Origin: WTJH01 sp049889695
GTDB taxonomy: Bacteria > Bacteroidota > Bacteroidia > Flavobacteriales > Flavobacteriaceae
Length of the DNA: 64,000 bases
Direction: 5' to 3'
NCBI GenBank assembly: GCA_049889695.1
Contig: JBMHCX010000009.1
Coordinates: 62,001 to 126,000, forward strand
The notes beneath the pieces were generated by a model. It was not told the DNA's origin and made no database searches. It was given only the letters and a program-made list of their open reading frames with translations. A program made the translations under genes and the position numbers. Shown here piece after piece: positions 34,265-42,113 of this stretch. Every line of letters begins with the position of its first letter. Positions within the stretch are counted from its first letter, which is position 1.

Positions 34265-34702
34265 ATGTTGAATTTTCCATCCTACAACATCCGGACTAAA
34301 AGTACCAAAAAAAACACGCTTGTTTTCGACAGTTGGCGAAAAAAATGGGTGGTGCTCACCCCTGAAGAGTGGGTACGACAACACTGTCTTCACTTTTTAG
34401 AGAAGACATTGGAAATTCCAACACAATGGGTGGCCGTAGAAAAAGAAATTTCATTGCCACAGCTTAAGAAACGCTTCGATATAGCCGTTTTTGCTCCCGA
34501 CAGCTCGCTTTGGTTAGTCGTTGAATGTAAAGCGCCTCAGGTGGAATTGAATCAAGGAGTCCTGGACCAGATCAATCAATACAACAGTGTTTTGCAATCT
34601 CCTTACCTAATGCTCACCAATGGAATGCAGCACATTTATTGCCGAACTGATGAAAGTATTTGTTTTTTAGAATCCCTACCAAAATACCCCAAAACTTTAT
34701 GA
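34265..34702 (+). CDS. standalone PD-(D/E)XK-like protein (type I restriction HsdR N-terminal domain family)
   Basis: This 145-residue protein resembles the N-terminal nuclease domain of type I restriction R subunits (HSDR_N_2). The core reads RFDIAVFAPDSSLWLVVECKAP (residues ~70-91): Asp in RFD, then Glu-x-Lys in ECK, which matches the PD-(D/E)XK catalytic geometry, followed by QINQYN. It has no helicase or specificity subunit beside it, so it is not a complete restriction system. Homologues of this size occur next to holA in many flavobacteria and may serve a repair or replication role; that is inference. Its stop overlaps the next gene by 4 nt (ATGA). Confidence 0.8.
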   Translation: MLNFPSYNIRTKSTKKNTLVFDSWRKKWVVLTPEEWVRQHCLHFLEKTLEIPTQWVAVEKEISLPQLKKRFDIAVFAPDSSLWLVVECKAPQVELNQGVLDQINQYNSVLQSPYLMLTNGMQHIYCRTDESICFLESLPKYPKTL

Positions 34703-35709
34703 AAATTGCAATCTGTATCCTGAATTGGAATGGTGTAGCATTGCTACAGCGCTTTTTGCCATCGGTCGTAAAGCATAGCGAAAATTCTTCCATTTATGTA
34801 ATCGATAATGGTTCTACGGATGATTCCATCAACTGGCTTAAGCAGTACTACCCGAGCGTTAGCCTTATCCCATTGGCGCAAAATTACGGTTATGCAGGTG
34901 GCTATAACAAGGGGTTAAAGCAGATTGACGCAGATCTCTATTGCTTGATGAATTCCGATATCCGAGTGGATAAGGGGTGGCTACCACCCATCCAAAAGGC
35001 ATTTGCCAAGGATCCGAATATTGCCATCGCACAACCTAAAATCAAGCAAGAAAAACAATCAGATTTTTTCGAATATGCCGGAGCAGCAGGAGGCTTTATA
35101 GATGCCTTGGGGTATCCTTATTGCCGTGGACGCATTCTACAACATATCGAACGCGACAAGGGGCAATATCAAGGGGTATCTCCAGTGTTTTGGGCCAGTG
35201 GTGCGTGTCTGTTTATTCGAGCAGAAAAATTTTGGGCACTTGAAGGTTTTGACGAGGATTTCTTTGCGCATCAGGAAGAAATCGATCTCTGTTGGAGAGC
35301 TCAAAACAGAGGTTGGGGCGTATGGGCTATTGGCGATTCGGAAGTCTTTCATTTAGGAGGAGCTACCCTCCCGCAGTCACCTCAAAAATGGTATCTGAAT
35401 TTCCGTAACAGTCTTTGGATGCTCCAAAAGAATTTACCTCGAAAGCAACTAATCAGCGTTCTTATCCTTCGAATGATAGTTGACGGCCTCGCCGGTATAA
35501 GTTTTCTGTTCCGGGGACAATTCAGGAATTTTTGGGCAGTTATACGAGCACATAAAGCTTTATATGCCCATTGGTCTAAAAATCAGCACAAAAGGAAAAA
35601 ACAATCCACATTTATTCATCCCTATTTCCACGTTAAATCCATCCTTTGGCTTTATTTCGTGTTAAAAAGATCAAAATTCACAGATTTACCCCTTGATAAA
35701 CGTGAATAA
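34699..35709 (+). CDS. family 2 glycosyltransferase
   Basis: I start at ATG 34699, which overlaps the preceding stop as ATGA and gives the natural N-terminus MKIAICILNWNG (336 residues). The GT-A nucleotide-sugar fold is clear: VIDNGSTDDS, the acceptor-side NYGYAGGYNKGL, the metal-binding NSDIRVDKGW, and GFDEDFFAHQEEIDLCWRAQNRGW near residue 195-220, all typical of rhamnosyltransferase-like GT2 enzymes. The C-terminus has a possible amphipathic or membrane-associated stretch. It probably adds a sugar to a cell-surface polysaccharide or lipid from the cytoplasmic face. No other sugar genes are adjacent, so the product is unknown. Confidence 0.9.
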   Translation: MKIAICILNWNGVALLQRFLPSVVKHSENSSIYVIDNGSTDDSINWLKQYYPSVSLIPLAQNYGYAGGYNKGLKQIDADLYCLMNSDIRVDKGWLPPIQKAFAKDPNIAIAQPKIKQEKQSDFFEYAGAAGGFIDALGYPYCRGRILQHIERDKGQYQGVSPVFWASGACLFIRAEKFWALEGFDEDFFAHQEEIDLCWRAQNRGWGVWAIGDSEVFHLGGATLPQSPQKWYLNFRNSLWMLQKNLPRKQLISVLILRMIVDGLAGISFLFRGQFRNFWAVIRAHKALYAHWSKNQHKRKKQSTFIHPYFHVKSILWLYFVLKRSKFTDLPLDKRE

Positions 35710-35749
35710 TCGATTATTTTAGGGCAAGATTCAAATTAAATTTACCCCC

Positions 35750-36610
35750 ATGAAAACAAATAAGACTTGGCTTTTCGTAAGTGTAGCCGTTTTACTCAGT
35801 GCCTGTGTATCCCAAAAAAAATACACTGAACTAGAAACACTTCAGCAAAACACAAAAAATCTGCTCGATTCTGCAACGGTAAAACTCAATGTTTGCGACG
35901 AGGAAAAAGAAGCTGCATTAGCCTCATTGGCAGCAGCACAAGAGCAGGTGAAATTTTTAAAATCGAACAATCAAGACCTCATTAACAACTTGGGGAACCT
36001 GACTACCCTTTCTCAGAAAGGAGCGGAAAACCTCGAAAAGTCCTTGGAGAGTCTTAAAGAAAAAGATAGCCGTATTCAACGGATGCAAGATGCAGTTACT
36101 CGGAAAGATTCTGTTACCCTAGCGCTTGTAACCAGTCTTAAAGGGGCCTTGGGAAATATAGCTGACGATGATATTGAAATTAATGTCGAGAAAGGGGTTG
36201 TTTATGTCTCTATATCGGATAAGCTTTTATTCAATAGTGGAAGCTATGTTGTTTCGCAACGCGCTAAGGAGGTTCTTGGTAAAGTAGCAAAGGTCGTTAA
36301 TGACAAACCAGAATTAGAATTTATGGTGGAAGGGCATACCGATGATGTCCCGATCAGAAAGGAAGGTATTGAAGACAACTGGGACCTCAGTGTTAAACGC
36401 GCAACCTCTGTAGTACGTATCCTTCAGAACGACTTTAACGTGAGTCCTGAACGTATGACAGCCGCTGGAAGAAGTTTCTACATGCCTATAGCAGACAATG
36501 ACAACAAGGCCAACCGAGCTAAAAACAGAAGAACGCGAATTGTAGTGCTGCCGAAATTAGATCAATTCTATAACCTCATAGAAGAAGGCATGAAAGCTGC
36601 TACTAATTAG
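35750..36610 (+). CDS. OmpA-family lipoprotein
   Basis: This 286-residue protein has a lipobox (LLSAC), a coiled-coil segment (~25-120) and a C-terminal OmpA peptidoglycan-binding domain (~145-270) with LLFNSGSYVV, VEGHTDDVPI, the LSVKRATSVV helix and ANRAKNRRTRI, where the Asp and Arg that hold diaminopimelate are present. It should tether the outer membrane to the cell wall. It is monocistronic: a strong terminator follows 24 nt after the stop. Upstream, TAAATTTA is a one-mismatch -7 box. Confidence 0.92.
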   Translation: MKTNKTWLFVSVAVLLSACVSQKKYTELETLQQNTKNLLDSATVKLNVCDEEKEAALASLAAAQEQVKFLKSNNQDLINNLGNLTTLSQKGAENLEKSLESLKEKDSRIQRMQDAVTRKDSVTLALVTSLKGALGNIADDDIEINVEKGVVYVSISDKLLFNSGSYVVSQRAKEVLGKVAKVVNDKPELEFMVEGHTDDVPIRKEGIEDNWDLSVKRATSVVRILQNDFNVSPERMTAAGRSFYMPIADNDNKANRAKNRRTRIVVLPKLDQFYNLIEEGMKAATN

Positions 36611-36634
36611 GTTTAAGGAATTTATCCATTTCAT

Positions 36635-36662
36635 AAATCGCCCTCCGGGGCGATTTTTTTTT
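36635..36662 (+). terminator. strong intrinsic terminator after the OmpA-family gene
   Basis: A perfect 9-bp stem (AAATCGCCC at 36635-36643, GGGCGATTT at 36648-36656) with a TCCG loop runs into a nine-T tract. The last T residues overlap the stop codon of the converging yciO gene, so the two genes share their 3' boundary. Confidence 0.88.
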
Positions 36663-37266
36663 AATAGTCTCCCTTCCCTAAACGTACTAAAGTTGGTTCT
36701 TCTTCAGTGTAGTCTATAACCGTAGACGGGATGTTGCCGCAAGAACCCGCTGCAATTAGGAGGTCTACCTGTCCATCAAAAGCTTCAAAAATCTCTTCCG
36801 GGTCCGTATAGTAGTTTTCCCAATCGTCATCTGTCCGTATAGAGGAAGTAACCAATGGGGCCGGTAAGAGCGCTAGCAACTGTTCCAGAAGTGGATGTTC
36901 TACCATTCTTATTCCAATCGTTTTTCGCTTGTGAAAGGGTTTGGGAAGGCGATCCGCCACTAAAATATAGGTGTAAGGCCCGGGAAGTGTTTTCTTTAAT
37001 TGCTTAAACTGTGCCCCTTGCAGGGGTTTCACATAGGTGTTCAATTCAGAAAAGTCTCGAAAGATAAAGCTCAGAGGTGCCTGCTGCAACTTGATGTTCT
37101 TAAACTGCGCTAATTTTTCTAAGGCTTTTTTATTGTCCGATAAACACCCTAAAGCATAGACCGTATCGGTCGGGTATATAACGATACCGCCTTGTAGGAG
37201 AATATCCACTGCCTGCTGAAGGTCTCTAGGATTGGTATTGTAGGGATTAACATCCAGATACTGCAT
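36661..37266 (-). CDS. yciO: YciO-like Sua5/YrdC-family protein
   Basis: This 201-residue protein has the YrdC fold (IVIYPTDTVYALGC, LKKTLPGPYTYIL, KTIGIRMVEHPLL, STVIDYTEEEPTLVRLGKGDY). Its order of motifs and the segment LSFIFRDFSELNTY match E. coli YciO more closely than TsaC, and it ends without a Sua5 domain. TsaC/Sua5 make threonylcarbamoyl-AMP for the tRNA t6A modification; YciO has only weak activity of that kind. No second TsaC gene is in the window. It starts 1 nt after the helicase stop, so it is co-transcribed with it. Confidence 0.85.
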   Translation of the reverse strand: MQYLDVNPYNTNPRDLQQAVDILLQGGIVIYPTDTVYALGCLSDNKKALEKLAQFKNIKLQQAPLSFIFRDFSELNTYVKPLQGAQFKQLKKTLPGPYTYILVADRLPKPFHKRKTIGIRMVEHPLLEQLLALLPAPLVTSSIRTDDDWENYYTDPEEIFEAFDGQVDLLIAAGSCGNIPSTVIDYTEEEPTLVRLGKGDY

Positions 37267-37267
37267 C

Positions 37268-39598
37268 TTAACCCGAAATTATTTTAAGTTTTGCGAAACG
37301 AAGCAAAAGCTTTTTTGTTCCTTCAACTTCAAAAGCAATCGAAGCTTTTAGGTCGTTGCCCTGACCTTCTATGCTCTCAATGACCCCTTTCCCAAATCGC
37401 ATATGCTCTACTTTTGTCCCAACATTTAAATCTAAATGCAAGGCAGCATCTGCACCGACCTCTCCCCTAGAACTGGGCTGAATTTTTTTGAGCTTTTGCA
37501 GTTGTTGGGGTGATGGACGTGTATTTATTTTCACAGCGGGCGATGGACTCTTGACTTGCGAACGCGGTTGCTTAGTAGGCTCTCCAAAGATTCCTGGATC
37601 CATGAGGGGCTTAAAGGTATAGGATTCTTGCGGGATGTCTTTTTCGACATATTGCTCGTCTATTTCTTCTAAAAACCGACTGGGTTCTGCATCGATAAGT
37701 TTTCCCCAGCGATAACGGGAAAGAGTAAAGCTCAAAAATGCGCGCTCCTCAGCTCTTGTTAGCGCTACATAGAACAGTCGACGCTCCTCTTCTAACTCCG
37801 CTCGCGTATTTAGGCTAAGAGCTGAAGGAAAGAGGTCTTCTTCCATACCCACGATAAATACCATTGGAAATTCCAACCCTTTGGCCAAATGAATAGTCAT
37901 CAGGGAAACACGGTCTTCACTCGGATCGTTATCCTGGTCGAAATCCGTCGCTAAGGCAACATCTTCCAAAAATTCCGTCAGGCTTCCCGTAGCATCCGCC
38001 AATTCCTTTTGCCCTTCAGTAAAGTCTCTGATACCGTTTAAAAGCTCTTCTATATTTTCAATTTTAGCCACCCCTTCTGGAGTTCCGTCTTTTTTGAGCT
38101 CTTGAACCATTTGAGTTTTCTTGGTTACCAAATCAGCGATCTCAAAAGCATTCATTTTTTGGTTCTCTACCTGAAAATGACGGATCAGTCGAGCAAATCC
38201 TTCCAATTTATTAAGGGCTCCTCCGTTCAGCGATAAATTGAGTTGGGCAGCACGCTCAACCGTTTCAAATAGCGACAAGTCGTGATGTTTCGCCCCAATG
38301 ACTAGCTTTTCTAGAGTGGTCTGCCCTATTCCTCTGGCAGGATAATTGATGATGCGCTTAAGACTTTCTTCATCTTTAGGGTTTACAATGACTCTTAAAT
38401 AGGCCAAGATATCCTTGATTTCTTTGCGCTGATAGAACGATAGGCCTCCATAAATGCGATAAGGAATATTTCGTTTGCGCAGGGCATCCTCCATGGCACG
38501 CGACTGAGCGTTTGTCCGGTAAAGTATTGCAAAGTCTTTGTTGGGACGTTGCTCTTGCATTTTGGTTTCGAAAATGGTGGCGGCTACATGACGACCTTCT
38601 TCCGCATCTGAAGTCAAGCGTTTGATATGTATTTTTTCGCCTTGGGTATTGGAGGTCCAGACCACCTTGTCGATTTTACTTTTGTTGTGTTCGATAACTG
38701 AATTGGCGGCATTGACGATTGTTTTGGTCGATCGGTAATTCTGTTCCAAACGATAGAGAGCAACATCTTCATAATCCTTTTGGAAATTGAGAATATTATT
38801 GATGTTTGCGCCGCGGAAAGCGTAAATACTTTGGGCATCATCGCCCACCACACATATATTTTGATAGCGATCGGATAGGGCGCGGACTATGAGGTACTGG
38901 GAGTGGTTCGTATCCTGATACTCGTCTACCAAGATGTAGCGAAAGCGTTCTTGATATTTGGCTAAGACATCCGGAAAACGATTGAGGAGTTCATTGGTGC
39001 GAAGGAGCAGGTCGTCAAAATCCATGGCACCAGCTTTAAAACATCGATCGACGTATTCTTTGTAGATGGCTCCCATTTCTGGGCGTCGAGCCATGGCATC
39101 GGACTCCTGTAATTCGGGATTGGCAAAATAGGCGCGTACGGTAATCAGACTATTTTTAAAGGAAGAAATACGATTGCGTACTTGCTTGTATTTGTAGATG
39201 TCTTTATCCAAGCTCATTTCCTTAATGATGCTCTGAATAAGCCGATCGGAATCTTGGGTGTCGTAAATGGTGAAGTTGCTCGGGAAACCGAGTTTATCGG
39301 CTTCTGCTCGAAGGATGCGTGCAAAAACGGAGTGAAAAGTACCCATCCATAGGTTTTTGGCCTCAGATTCGCCCACCAAAGAAGCGATCCTACTTTTCAT
39401 TTCGCGTGCTGCCTTGTTGGTAAAGGTAAGCGACAATATGGAAAAGCTATCCACCCCCTGCTCCATCAGGTGCGCTATTCTGTAGGTCAATACCCTCGTT
39501 TTACCTGAGCCAGCCCCAGCGATCACAATGGCAGGACCCTCTTTGTGCAAAGCGGCAGCCCGTTGGGCCTCATTCAATTCATCCAGATATGTGTCCAT
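37268..39598 (-). CDS. pcrA: UvrD/PcrA-type superfamily 1 DNA helicase
   Basis: This 776-residue protein has all seven SF1A helicase motifs, including Q-motif LNEAQRAA, Walker A GAGSGKT (~27-33), TFTNKAAREM, Walker B LVDEYQDTN, GDDAQSIYAFRGA, LEQNYRS, and VSLMTIHLAKGLEFP. The C-terminus has a linker and a tudor-like domain (GTKVEHMRFGKGVIESIEGQ) used by PcrA to bind RNA polymerase. It unwinds DNA in repair, removes RecA, and couples repair to transcription. Upstream on the minus strand, TTTG and TAATTTTA form an approximate promoter with a 17-nt spacer. The single-nucleotide gap to yciO indicates one operon. Confidence 0.94.
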   Translation of the reverse strand: MDTYLDELNEAQRAAALHKEGPAIVIAGAGSGKTRVLTYRIAHLMEQGVDSFSILSLTFTNKAAREMKSRIASLVGESEAKNLWMGTFHSVFARILRAEADKLGFPSNFTIYDTQDSDRLIQSIIKEMSLDKDIYKYKQVRNRISSFKNSLITVRAYFANPELQESDAMARRPEMGAIYKEYVDRCFKAGAMDFDDLLLRTNELLNRFPDVLAKYQERFRYILVDEYQDTNHSQYLIVRALSDRYQNICVVGDDAQSIYAFRGANINNILNFQKDYEDVALYRLEQNYRSTKTIVNAANSVIEHNKSKIDKVVWTSNTQGEKIHIKRLTSDAEEGRHVAATIFETKMQEQRPNKDFAILYRTNAQSRAMEDALRKRNIPYRIYGGLSFYQRKEIKDILAYLRVIVNPKDEESLKRIINYPARGIGQTTLEKLVIGAKHHDLSLFETVERAAQLNLSLNGGALNKLEGFARLIRHFQVENQKMNAFEIADLVTKKTQMVQELKKDGTPEGVAKIENIEELLNGIRDFTEGQKELADATGSLTEFLEDVALATDFDQDNDPSEDRVSLMTIHLAKGLEFPMVFIVGMEEDLFPSALSLNTRAELEEERRLFYVALTRAEERAFLSFTLSRYRWGKLIDAEPSRFLEEIDEQYVEKDIPQESYTFKPLMDPGIFGEPTKQPRSQVKSPSPAVKINTRPSPQQLQKLKKIQPSSRGEVGADAALHLDLNVGTKVEHMRFGKGVIESIEGQGNDLKASIAFEVEGTKKLLLRFAKLKIISG

Positions 39599-39677
39599 GT
39601 GCTAAAATTAAGGCTTCCTTTGGGGGGCAAATGTGCATTACACAAAAAATTATACACAAAATATGTGGAAGAAAATG

Positions 39678-40562
39678 TTAGTCTTCTAAGCTGTTTTTGG
39701 CATGAATCCAACCGCGCATCCACCAATTACGCATCTGATGTGCATCAAATATCAAGGAGTTGGTCGTCAATACGCGTGGGGTGTAAAACATATTGAGGGC
39801 GACATTTTCCTCTTTGGCGCGAAGCTTGGCGACTTGAATGTTCTGATCTTTGATTCGATCGCCCATAAAATCGAAAATATGCCCCATGTTGTCGAACGGA
39901 TTGCGGGCGTGTAAACGGTTGTAATGGGGAACCTCCGTATCCAATACTATCGCATCGATGACTGTGGCGCCTCTACGGATGGCCTCGGTGATCGGAACAA
40001 TACATCCAAGGCCTCCATCGGCATATTCAAACTTGTTTTTGACCACCAGACTCATGAAGGGAATAAAGTTACAGGAGATCCAAACCCAGTCAACAAAATC
40101 TTGATACTCACAATTTCGTAAAGATTTGTATTCTAGTTTATTGTTGGTTATGTTTGCAACTGTTACTACAATATCTTTATTGCTGGATTTAAGCTGCTGA
40201 AAAGTCTCTTCTGTCAGCTGAGAGGCATACAAATCTCGCAAATTTTTGCTTTCTCCAAAAGTTTTACTCTTACGGAGAAAACTTCGGAGCACATTCCAGT
40301 GATGAATGCCAATTTGCGTGTGTCCCTTTCTTTTTTGTATGGTAAAGGGATTGATATTAAAGATGCTCTTTTGGTCGACAGAAGTGTAGGCTTCATAGAT
40401 GGTATCGTAATCTTGCAGTGCTAAATGGGCTAACAGCAAACTTCCGGTGGAAGTGCCAATAAAAATATCGTATTCACGACCAGCCGTCTGTATTAAGTAT
40501 TGGGCCATACCTCCTGCAAAAGCCCCCTTGCTTCCCCCGCCGGAAATAACCAAAGCACGCAT
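39678..40562 (-). CDS. patatin-like phospholipase
   Basis: This 294-residue protein has the patatin oxyanion loop GGGSKGAF (8-15), the nucleophile elbow GTSTG (Ser38), and the Asp of the dyad in YADGGLG, so the catalytic dyad is complete. It should hydrolyse acyl esters of membrane lipids. No signal peptide is present; it is cytoplasmic or peripherally bound. It stands alone, upstream of the helicase on the same strand with a 79-bp gap. Confidence 0.9.
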   Translation of the reverse strand: MRALVISGGGSKGAFAGGMAQYLIQTAGREYDIFIGTSTGSLLLAHLALQDYDTIYEAYTSVDQKSIFNINPFTIQKRKGHTQIGIHHWNVLRSFLRKSKTFGESKNLRDLYASQLTEETFQQLKSSNKDIVVTVANITNNKLEYKSLRNCEYQDFVDWVWISCNFIPFMSLVVKNKFEYADGGLGCIVPITEAIRRGATVIDAIVLDTEVPHYNRLHARNPFDNMGHIFDFMGDRIKDQNIQVAKLRAKEENVALNMFYTPRVLTTNSLIFDAHQMRNWWMRGWIHAKNSLED

Positions 40563-40701
40563 ATCGTCTGTAGTTTACACGAATGTATGAAGACTTGGAA
40601 TCTAAGACAAAGCTTTTTGCTGTCTTTTGTTAAAACGCTGTTAAACAGATGTTTTGGCATAATTATTGCCTCTTATATCTTCCCAAATCTTTCTTTATTC
40701 C

Positions 40702-42057
40702 ATGCCCGCCTCCCTTGCCTATCCGAACTGTTTTCGCCAATTCATCTTTTGCAGCTTATTTTTCTTCTCGAATTGTCAGCAAGACGATGTTTATGTAAAC
40801 TTAAGCGCAACGCTCTCCTTGGAAGAAAGTACGGTAGAGGTTGTTGAGGGCCAGGCATTGCTTTTAGCGTTTAAGCTTAGTGAAAAACTGTCCGAACCTT
40901 TACCCCTTCGGATGGAATTTCGGACAAGTCTTACGGATAAATACATCAATACCAGCGATTATGCATCTGAATTAGAAATCAGTGTTGATAACGGCCAAAC
41001 TTGGACATCCCAGCCCTTGAGTCAGGCGGTTATTCCACCACTAAGCGATCGGTTTTTGATTCGACTAAGCACTATCGACGATCAACTATTGGAATTTACC
41101 GAAGAATTTAGTTGGGTCGTCGTACCCGAGGAAGGCCAACTCTTAGATATTCACGGGTATATCTACCCCTTAGACGTTAGCGTTCAGGACAATGAACAAA
41201 ACGCTTTTCCAGTACTAGAAACCCCACTAGCCCTTGCGTGGTATACCCTTAGCGATAGCTATGATTTTAGACTCGTTGGCTTGAACCGTGATACACCTTT
41301 TATCGAGCGACGCATGAAACAAATGCTAGACGAGGGCTTGACGCAAGCCTTTCGGGAAGACTTAACAACTTTGTTACAAGTGACCAACACACAACTCGAA
41401 CGTTTGGATGTCTTGTATGACAATTCAGGAATAGGGGGCTATGTTGGTCAGCTTTTTGAAGATGAAAACAAATGGGTGTTGGGATTGAACCTCTATTTGG
41501 CCTACCACGAGATTGACCATCAATTTCGGGAACAATCGTACAATGCCGACGGTGTTTTTGGGTATGTCATGACACATGAATTTGGACATCTCATTACGTT
41601 GGCGGACCCAGGACAAGTTAACCCCGATATTCTTCCCGAAAACTGTACTGAATTGTTTTTGGGTGAAGGCTGCTTTACCGAAAACTCCATCTTAAATCAA
41701 TTCCAAGAGGAATTCTACACCGATGCATTATCGCCTACCTATGAACCCACATTTGTTACGGATTATGCCGCCACACATATCGCAGAAGACATTGCAGAAA
41801 CATTTGCGTATTACATCCATCAGGGACAGCTGCCCGTTCTTCAGGAGAAGAGTTCAACTGCCTTACACAAACTGCACTTCACTGATCGGCAGGTCGAAAT
41901 AAAAAGACTTAAACCACTGTTTAGAGAAAGTCTTGACATTAATATTCTCCCCACTTACTTTCCAGGGATTCGCGCTATCAACGGATTTAAAGACAAAAAG
42001 CAGGTCTCTTGTTTAGATGTTTTACCACTAGAACAAAGAAAGACTACGGGCCAATAA
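40702..42057 (+). CDS. zinc metallopeptidase lipoprotein (Mx1-like) with N-terminal beta-sandwich
   Basis: I start at ATG 40702 (451 residues), giving a natural lipoprotein signal with lipobox FFSNC. Residues ~35-155 look like a Calx-beta or similar sandwich (VVEGQALLLAFKLSEKL, ISVDNGQTW). The zinc site HEFGH is at residues 292-296, and downstream FVTDYAATHIAEDIAETFAYY supplies the third ligand Glu. This arrangement fits the substrate-import-associated zinc metallohydrolase group of Bacteroidota, which are surface lipoproteins often found with nutrient receptors. Here no SusCD pair is adjacent. A TTTG box 19 nt before TATCTTCC may be its promoter. Confidence 0.8.
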   Translation: MPASLAYPNCFRQFIFCSLFFFSNCQQDDVYVNLSATLSLEESTVEVVEGQALLLAFKLSEKLSEPLPLRMEFRTSLTDKYINTSDYASELEISVDNGQTWTSQPLSQAVIPPLSDRFLIRLSTIDDQLLEFTEEFSWVVVPEEGQLLDIHGYIYPLDVSVQDNEQNAFPVLETPLALAWYTLSDSYDFRLVGLNRDTPFIERRMKQMLDEGLTQAFREDLTTLLQVTNTQLERLDVLYDNSGIGGYVGQLFEDENKWVLGLNLYLAYHEIDHQFREQSYNADGVFGYVMTHEFGHLITLADPGQVNPDILPENCTELFLGEGCFTENSILNQFQEEFYTDALSPTYEPTFVTDYAATHIAEDIAETFAYYIHQGQLPVLQEKSSTALHKLHFTDRQVEIKRLKPLFRESLDINILPTYFPGIRAINGFKDKKQVSCLDVLPLEQRKTTGQ

Positions 42058-42113
42058 GTTTTTCATACTAAGGCTGAAGCCTCTTCCGATTCAGGGGTAT
42101 TTCTTTTAAATTC

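Noticed and set aside
34265..34702. Type I restriction system
   Set aside because: Only a 145-residue nuclease-like domain is present, with no HsdM, HsdS or helicase; the neighbours are housekeeping genes.
40702..42057. SusCD-type utilisation locus for the metallopeptidase
   Set aside because: No SusC/SusD pair lies beside the gene, so the import link rests on family name only.
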